A stretch of DNA of 10,997 nt from Deltaproteobacteria bacterium (GTDB taxonomy: Bacteria > Desulfobacterota > Desulfobacteria > Desulfobacterales > Desulfatirhabdiaceae): contig JAPLJE010000677.1 of the NCBI GenBank assembly GCA_026388755.1, positions 1 through 10,997 of the forward strand. Reading direction: 5' to 3'. The notes under the pieces were generated by a model that ran no database searches, was not told the DNA's origin, and saw only the letters and a list, made by a program, of their open reading frames with translations. This document shows, piece after piece, positions 6,978-10,997 of this stretch (positions are counted from its first letter, which is position 1; every line of letters starts with the position of its first letter). Position numbers and translations under genes: made by a program.

Positions 6978-7266
6978 CTCCCAATACGCTGATATCCGCC
7001 GGAAACACTTGCGTATTTTATTAACACCAATTCTTGACACCCCACATCTTCATGATATCGCTCTTGACACCAGGCAGATCAAGTGCTAAGCGAAAATACA
7101 TAAACAAAACAGCCAATTGTCATCATAAACCTGCGAAGTGACACTTACATTGCGGCAAACACAACGTCTGTGGGCAATCTGAAGACGGACTCGTGGGGCT
7201 GAGCACTGAAAATCAATCGGCTAAAAACAAACTTTCTACACCGAACTGCCGCAAGAAGTTGAGCGT
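6978..7266. other. AT-rich intergenic leader before the glycosyltransferase
   Basis: About 290 bp without a convincing gene. It holds two exact copies of TCTTGACACC (7032-7041 and 7062-7071) set 30 bp apart. Each contains the perfect -35 hexamer TTGACA, though neither has a good -10 at standard spacing. Further on, TTGCGGCA (7150-7157) is complementary to TGCCGCAA (7247-7254), and CGTCT/AGACG (7165-7169, 7183-7187) could form a small inner stem. The stretch may be a promoter region plus a long untranslated leader. No recognised riboswitch was seen. Confidence 0.45.
7032..7071 (+). repeat. Direct repeat TCTTGACACC x2, possible promoter or operator
   Basis: The ten-base unit occurs at 7032-7041 and 7062-7071, a 30-bp period, close to three helical turns, so both copies would lie on the same DNA face. 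Each includes TTGACA. Candidate -10 boxes at 17-nt spacing are poor, so this could be a regulator site rather than two promoters. Confidence 0.45.
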
Positions 7267-8454
7267 ATGAAATTTCTGGTAATAGGCGAAGCCGTTACTT
7301 TGGCGCATATTGTACGACCGTTAAAAATATCCCAAGCGCTTACGGAGATGGGACATGATGTATGTTTTGCCACGGATATTCGAGAATTCGGTAAATTTAT
7401 CTCGATAAATCCCAAGCTCCGCTTCAGACCTTTACCCAGCATAGGCACACAGTTTTTAACTCGAACACGCAACAGACAGAGACCTTACTCTAATCGGGAC
7501 ATTGAAAACTATCTGTTAAATGATAGAAAAATCATGGACATTGAAAAACCGGACTGTATCATCCATGATTTTCGGATTTCCATGAATCTTCTCCGCGGAT
7601 TAGGACATTATATTTGCCCAATCGTGGACGCATATTGGGCGACGGTGCCGGGCGAAGTGTTTACCTTGCCCCCTCCGCAACCTGGAATCTTTGCAAAAAT
7701 TGCATATTTATTTCCGGCATCGGTTCGAGGAATATTCGGCTGTGTTGTCGATCATGCCGGTGCAGGTCCATTTGATAGAGCGGCCCGCTCTCTTGGCATT
7801 CGACCGCTGCACCGTTTTTCAAAATATTTACTTTCCGGCGATCACATTTTGCTGGCCGCTTCGGCTGAGACGTTTCCAACAATAAGGCCGAAAATCAACC
7901 ATGCTTATCTGGGTCATATCGAGTGGACGCCAGATACTGAACTAAATGAGTCCATAGCAGATTTGGAATACGACATATATCTCTCTCTTGGATCGAGCGG
8001 TCCAGCTGAACAAATTCCTGTTATGTTGAAGTGGCTGGCGGAGCTTAATTTGCGCACCTTGCTGTGTACCGGAACAAAACACGATTCCGGAAAATACAAC
8101 AGCGGACAAGTGTATGTTCGTCAGTTTGTTGACGGTAAAGACGCTGCTCAACGCGCCCGCGTCACCATTTGTAACGGCGGCAGTCCCTCGGTGTATCAAG
8201 CGCTTTCAGCGGGTTGTCCCGTACTCGGAATAACGTCCAATCCTGACCAAGCGCTTTGCATGAGAGCTTTTTCAAATAAAGAATACGTTAAAAGTATTCC
8301 TCTGGCCTTGCTTAAACAAAAAAGTTTTATTTCAAATCTGACGTCACTGTTAAACGGTCACAACAGATCCATGATAAAGAACACCGTTCCATATTCAGAT
8401 ATTAAAGCCAATCTGCCTAAGTTTGATGAACTCGTAAAAAATCAAAAGCATTAA
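7267..8454 (+). CDS. GT1/MurG-like (GT-B fold) glycosyltransferase
   Basis: 395 aa. The N-terminus (KFLVIGEAVTLAHIVRPLKI, then MGHDVCFATD) is the first Rossmann half of a GT-B enzyme of the UDP-glucuronosyltransferase/MurG kind. The C-terminal half has a LSLGSSG strand near residue 240 and a donor-sugar motif at 302-328: CNGGSPSVYQALSAGCPVLGI, then NPDQ. Most family members have HGG here, whereas this one has NGG. It should transfer a nucleotide-activated sugar to a lipid or small acceptor at the cytoplasmic face; the acceptor is unknown. The ATG at 7267 is the only usable start: an in-frame stop lies at 7222 with no other start codon after it, and no good Shine-Dalgarno is seen. The gene is visibly more AT-rich than the met operon and convergent with the sulfotransferase gene, which suggests acquired surface-glycan DNA. 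Confidence 0.82.
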   Translation: MKFLVIGEAVTLAHIVRPLKISQALTEMGHDVCFATDIREFGKFISINPKLRFRPLPSIGTQFLTRTRNRQRPYSNRDIENYLLNDRKIMDIEKPDCIIHDFRISMNLLRGLGHYICPIVDAYWATVPGEVFTLPPPQPGIFAKIAYLFPASVRGIFGCVVDHAGAGPFDRAARSLGIRPLHRFSKYLLSGDHILLAASAETFPTIRPKINHAYLGHIEWTPDTELNESIADLEYDIYLSLGSSGPAEQIPVMLKWLAELNLRTLLCTGTKHDSGKYNSGQVYVRQFVDGKDAAQRARVTICNGGSPSVYQALSAGCPVLGITSNPDQALCMRAFSNKEYVKSIPLALLKQKSFISNLTSLLNGHNRSMIKNTVPYSDIKANLPKFDELVKNQKH

Positions 8455-8586
8455 AGAACCACAATGATTCATCAATGGCGATCCATAATAATAAAGCAGA
8501 TTCACCTTTATGCATCATAGAGGAAAAACCTCATGTCCGGAATCGACGCAGGGAGGTTGGATGAATTCAGGGAAGAAGCCTGTCGG
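8455..8586. other. Convergent intergenic gap with small hairpin and orphan start
   Basis: A 132-bp gap between the stops of two converging genes. It contains a bulged hairpin (CAT-A-GAGG pairing with CCTCATG, 8515-8534) without a clear T-run on either side. From 8533 an ATG preceded by AGAGG opens a 21-codon frame (MSGIDAGRLDEF...) that stops at 8596 inside the end of the sulfotransferase gene. It could be the leftover 5' end of a lost gene, but it is too short to call as one. Confidence 0.4.
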
Positions 8587-9546
8587 CTACTTTATTGACA
8601 TAATTTTCTTGAATTCAGTGCGAATTTCTTCTTCATCGCGCGACAGTGCCGGAAGAAGCTTAAAAGGCCGTGGACAAATATGAGTGGCAAAATCATTCGA
8701 AATACACGCTTGCACTCCAACCAAGGCAAAGATCGGGTTGATGGTTTCAGCCGGTTTTGCACAGAGGTTTTCATAGTGCAGCACGACATACTCCGTTTTG
8801 GGAAGCTGCTGGATATGGTTGAAATAATAATACATCTGTTTTTTCATCTTAGCCATCATGAATCGTCGGACAAGTTTGCCGTTTGAACGCGGATCCGTTG
8901 CCCAGCGCATCACGGCGACAAGGGGCCTGATGCGGTGCAGAAAGGAATAGGGCCTAAACAATCGGTTGACGGCGGGGTTGTTGACGGTCAAGTTGGTGTG
9001 CAGCGCCTTTAGTTGCGAGTTAAGGATTTGTATGGGATCGCGAAGAATGAAAACGAACTTGGCCGCGGGCAGCATTTCTTTAATCTGCAAAAAACTTGAA
9101 AAATCGAAAGGACTCTTAAGTAAAAGGGGCAAGACAGGATTGGAGACGAACTGGATCTTTCGGCAAAGCTGATCAAATATCGGGAATGTTTTTTTATCGA
9201 GGAACACGGATCTAGTCTGGGCGTGGAGTATCATAGCGTATTCCTCAGGCATATCAGCATTAAATTTGACATTATCGATAAGCCTTGTTTCCATGCGTTG
9301 AGCGCACCAGTCATTTAATTCCTGTCGAGTGCGTTGCGCAGTGCCTTCGAAATATCCAGATAGCAACTCCTCATAATGGACCGCATGATAGAAAGTGACG
9401 ATGTTAAATAAGCCTGTCTTGCCAAGCAGCTCGTAAAGAAGGGTAGTGCCGGAGCGGTGTAGGCCCATTATGAATATGGGCTGGTAGCTTGTTTTTTCAA
9501 GCTCGAAAATATACGGTTTATCTCTCAATAATTGTTGCTTAACCAT
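8587..9546 (-). CDS. Sulfotransferase family protein (PAPS-dependent)
   Basis: 319 aa, normal length for a cytosolic-type sulfotransferase. Near the N-terminus PIFIMGLHRSGTTLLYELLG (residues 23-42) is the 5'-phosphosulfate-binding loop, and FILRDPIQILNSQL gives the 3'-phosphate motif with R169 and S177 at the standard eight-residue spacing. Such enzymes move sulfate from PAPS to a hydroxyl or amino group of a glycan, lipid or protein. No signal peptide or membrane segment stands out. The ATG at 9546 has GGAG 11 nt upstream, a little far. A compact hairpin with a T-run lies about 30 nt upstream of the start. Next to a glycosyltransferase, sulfation of a cell-surface glycan or glycolipid is the natural reading. 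The substrate cannot be told. Confidence 0.88.
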   Translation of the reverse strand: MVKQQLLRDKPYIFELEKTSYQPIFIMGLHRSGTTLLYELLGKTGLFNIVTFYHAVHYEELLSGYFEGTAQRTRQELNDWCAQRMETRLIDNVKFNADMPEEYAMILHAQTRSVFLDKKTFPIFDQLCRKIQFVSNPVLPLLLKSPFDFSSFLQIKEMLPAAKFVFILRDPIQILNSQLKALHTNLTVNNPAVNRLFRPYSFLHRIRPLVAVMRWATDPRSNGKLVRRFMMAKMKKQMYYYFNHIQQLPKTEYVVLHYENLCAKPAETINPIFALVGVQACISNDFATHICPRPFKLLPALSRDEEEIRTEFKKIMSIK

Positions 9547-9577
9547 TTATACATCTGCTCCATTTTATTGAGCCTTC

Positions 9578-9602
9578 AAAAACCCCGTCTTCTGGGCGGG
9601 GT
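9578..9602 (-). terminator. Terminator-like hairpin in the sulfotransferase leader
   Basis: Read on the minus strand, ACCCCG...CGGGGT forms a stem of up to eight pairs (one G-T) around a five-base loop, followed at once by five T's. The hairpin ends only about 30 nt before the sulfotransferase start, leaving too little room for a separate promoter, so it may act as an attenuator as well as stopping transcription from the upstream hydrolase gene. Confidence 0.72.
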
Positions 9603-9868
9603 CAGAGTATAAGTTGGCTTTGTCTGTAAATTGCCCTTCTGCCGCACCATTCACTTGAGTTGTCCCCACAATTCGAGAAGAAAGGAGCAACGAATATACT
9701 CGTTGCTCCAAAACAGAGGGGAATCTGGAATCATGCAAAAAGACGCTCTTTCACCGACAAAGACACGCGCTTCTTGTCTGCAAAAAGCAAGGATTACAGA
9801 GGGAAAGAGAGGGAAAGAAATTTGAAATTGTTAGCATTTAGCATGTAAGCACCTAAAATATCAGGCAG
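9603..9868. other. Non-coding stretch between hydrolase and sulfotransferase
   Basis: About 270 bp (322 bp counting the leader hairpin) with no gene I trust. It contains the perfect hairpin at 9684-9709 and a 10-bp tandem repeat GAGGGAAAGA at 9799-9808 and 9809-9818. Short + strand frames of 60-odd codons here have no family features. The sequence could be the 3' untranslated region of the hydrolase plus remnant DNA. Confidence 0.45.
9684..9709 (-). terminator. Hairpin downstream of the hydrolase gene
   Basis: GGAGCAACGA (9684-9693) pairs perfectly with TCGTTGCTCC (9700-9709) around a six-base loop. On the minus strand the stem is followed by TTTCTTCTC, a moderate U-rich tail. It lies 160 bp past the hydrolase stop and is the likely end of that transcript. 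Confidence 0.6.
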
Positions 9869-10726
9869 CTACGTATTTACTTCCCTCATTATTGCCGAGC
9901 CCAGCTCGCCCCGCGCCTTGAGATATGCTCCGCAGTTGTGGGTATCATAGGGAAGGGGTATCAATCGGACCTCCGGCAAATCGGCGATCAACTTTGCCTG
10001 AAGCGCATCAAGCCAGAATCGCTCTCCATAAAATACGGTTGCCCGGGGCCGGCTTGGATGCCCCCGGTATTCCTTCAAAACATCCCAGAGCGCATCTTTC
10101 CCAAGCTCGCGCGCCATTTTATTGAGAAGAACCTGAGCCCCAACATTTAAGGCCATATTTTTCATATAAAGGCGCGGCGCGGTAAAAATCTTTGTGTTCT
10201 GCCCCATGCGCAGAAGCACCCTGGCCCCGACATGGGCGCGCCATTCAAGCACCGGGTCAAAGGCAATTACTTTATTCATGCTGCAGCGGCAGGCAAAATA
10301 AAAAGCAGCGGTTCCTCCATGTGATGATCCCAGCGCCACATTGTGCGAAGATTTCAGCTGCCCAATAAGCTCAAACACCTTTTTTTCATAAAAAGCAAGT
10401 CCATTGCGCTGCCCGTCGGGCGCTACATGATAGCCCATACGCCTGCTGTCCCTGAAAAAAACCAGATTGCAGGAGCAGCCTGTTTCCTTAAGGATTTTTC
10501 TAAATTCAAATGCTGGCAGCCCTGCATAGAGTATGGCCGCTCCGGCAAAGCAAAATATGGTTGTGTTAGAACCATTATCTTCCACTTCAAAGCTTTTTGC
10601 GATTTCTTCGGTGGAAAAGGTGTCTTTAAACCGGTCAAAGGTTCCTTCGGCTAGCATGCCCTGTGCAAGGTCTGGGAAAAGAGTCCTAACAATGTATTGA
10701 AATACAATTTTATTTATATTTTTCAT
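9869..10726 (-). CDS. Alpha/beta-hydrolase-like protein
   Basis: 285 aa from the ATG at 10726; a TTG at 10753 would add nine residues, and neither start has a clear Shine-Dalgarno. An early strand NTTIFCFAGAA could be the first core strand with oxyanion region. GSSHGG (133-138) is a nucleophile elbow G-x-S-x-G with S135, IAFDPV some 25 residues on offers an acidic residue, and H263 in YDTHNCGAY near the C-terminus is a plausible catalytic histidine. The fold is therefore likely an alpha/beta hydrolase (esterase/thioesterase/peptidase class); the substrate is unknown. Several cysteines and no signal peptide point to a cytoplasmic enzyme. It lies between selC and the sulfotransferase gene on the same strand, but hairpins separate it from the latter, so it is probably its own unit. 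Confidence 0.75.
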   Translation of the reverse strand: MKNINKIVFQYIVRTLFPDLAQGMLAEGTFDRFKDTFSTEEIAKSFEVEDNGSNTTIFCFAGAAILYAGLPAFEFRKILKETGCSCNLVFFRDSRRMGYHVAPDGQRNGLAFYEKKVFELIGQLKSSHNVALGSSHGGTAAFYFACRCSMNKVIAFDPVLEWRAHVGARVLLRMGQNTKIFTAPRLYMKNMALNVGAQVLLNKMARELGKDALWDVLKEYRGHPSRPRATVFYGERFWLDALQAKLIADLPEVRLIPLPYDTHNCGAYLKARGELGSAIMREVNT

Positions 10727-10775
10727 CTTAAACTTCACTTGGTTCGATCTCAAAATAACTTTATTATGCTATGCA

Positions 10776-10828
10776 ACATGCGACAACAGCGTCGCGTGTA
10801 AATTATTACAATAGCATCGGTTGTAATA
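10776..10828. repeat. Two adjacent inverted repeats between selC and the hydrolase gene
   Basis: ACATGCGAC (10776-10784) pairs with GTCGCGTGT (10791-10799), one T-G pair, six-base loop. TATTACAA (10804-10811) pairs with TTGTAATA (10821-10828), nine-base spacer. They lie in the 131-bp gap upstream of the hydrolase start and downstream of selC on the minus strand. They could be operator half-sites for the hydrolase promoter or the 3' trailer of the tRNA transcript; no U-run follows either. Confidence 0.6.
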
Positions 10829-10857
10829 TCTAAAAACTGAAGATTTTCGGACGGGGA

Positions 10858-10955
10858 TGGCGGAAGTGCATGGGAATCGAACCCACCCGGGACGGTATTA
10901 GCGCCCCACACCGGATTTGAAGTCCGGGAGCCCCACCAGTGAGCTGTGCACTTCC
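10858..10955 (-). tRNA. selC: tRNA-Sec (anticodon UCA)
   Basis: On the minus strand the sequence folds as a selenocysteine tRNA. The eight-base-pair acceptor stem is GGAAGTGC with GCACTTCC, longer than the seven of ordinary tRNAs. The D arm is extended, the anticodon stem CCGGA/TCCGG holds loop CTTCAAA (anticodon TCA, reading UGA), the variable arm is long (GGGGCG/CGTCCC stem), the T arm is GTGGG-TTCGATT-CCCAT, and the discriminator G is followed by encoded CCA. Total 98 nt with CCA. It closely resembles E. coli selC as I recall it, including the CTTCAAA loop and GTCCCGGG segment. It decodes UGA as selenocysteine together with SelA/SelB/SelD, none of which is in this window, and implies the organism makes selenoproteins. 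Confidence 0.97.
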
Positions 10956-10965
10956 ATATGCTGAT

Positions 10966-10994
10966 TATGTATTATGGGGCCCCCGGATTGTCAA
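10966..10994 (-). promoter_or_regulatory. selC: Predicted selC promoter
   Basis: On the minus strand a perfect -35 TTGACA (10994-10989) is followed after 17 nt by TACATA (10971-10966); overlapping CATAAT (10969-10964) gives a better -10 match at 19-nt spacing. Transcription would start within a few bases of the mature tRNA 5' end. The spacer is GC-rich and contains GGGGCCCC. Confidence 0.62.
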
Positions 10995-10997
10995 TCA

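Noticed and set aside
9578..9602. GC-rich hairpin as an IS200/IS605 end
   Set aside because: The shape is similar, but there is no transposase or TnpB remnant nearby and the T-run fits a terminator better.
9631..9848. Small + strand open frames of 62-64 codons between the hydrolase and sulfotransferase genes
   Set aside because: They overlap each other and the hairpin at 9684, lack family features, and contain a simple 10-bp tandem repeat; most likely non-coding.
10858..10885. Attachment-site copy of the selC 3' end inside the window
   Set aside because: I looked for a repeat of the tRNA 3' sequence near 7000-9900 and found none of useful length; a boundary would have to lie outside.
1..10997. 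CRISPR array or toxin-antitoxin pair
   Set aside because: No regularly spaced repeats and no small paired genes with recognisable motifs were seen.

Overview
The window looks like part of a Desulfobacterota (sulfate-reducer-like) chromosome. The grounds are a MetV-MetF pair of the Wood-Ljungdahl type, an archaeal-type ferredoxin-linked glutamate synthase assembly, and a selenocysteine tRNA. This placement rests on gene content only; no database search was possible.

Region 1 (1-6977, + strand, GC-rich) is a tightly packed run of five genes that probably form one operon. A 5'-truncated, degenerate glutamate-synthase-like FMN-barrel protein comes first. It is followed by a full FMN-barrel subunit with an N-terminal double [4Fe-4S] ferredoxin domain, then an 889-aa subunit that fuses a class II glutamine amidotransferase to a GXGXG beta-helix domain, then metV and metF. 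A strong rho-independent terminator closes the run. The three glutamate-synthase-type genes supply an ammonia-generating domain, a channel/scaffold domain and a synthase barrel. The two met genes convert methylene-tetrahydrofolate to methyl-tetrahydrofolate. Co-transcription of nitrogen and one-carbon functions, a catalytically eroded barrel paralogue and altered active-site motifs in the intact barrel make this the most interesting part. A 51-bp in-frame tandem duplication lies exactly at the predicted FMN-binding strand of the intact barrel gene. Two related inverted-repeat elements sit in two of the operon's intergenic gaps.

Region 2 (6978-9868) is visibly more AT-rich and reads as accessory cell-surface DNA. 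It holds a GT1/MurG-like glycosyltransferase (+) convergent with a PAPS-type sulfotransferase (-), with long structured intergenic stretches on either side. Together they suggest synthesis of a sulfated glycan or glycolipid.

Region 3 (9869-10997, - strand) holds an alpha/beta-hydrolase-like gene and, upstream of it, selC (tRNA-Sec, anticodon UCA) with its own recognisable promoter. selC genes are known integration sites, and its 3' end faces the accessory genes, but no second attachment copy is visible in this window.
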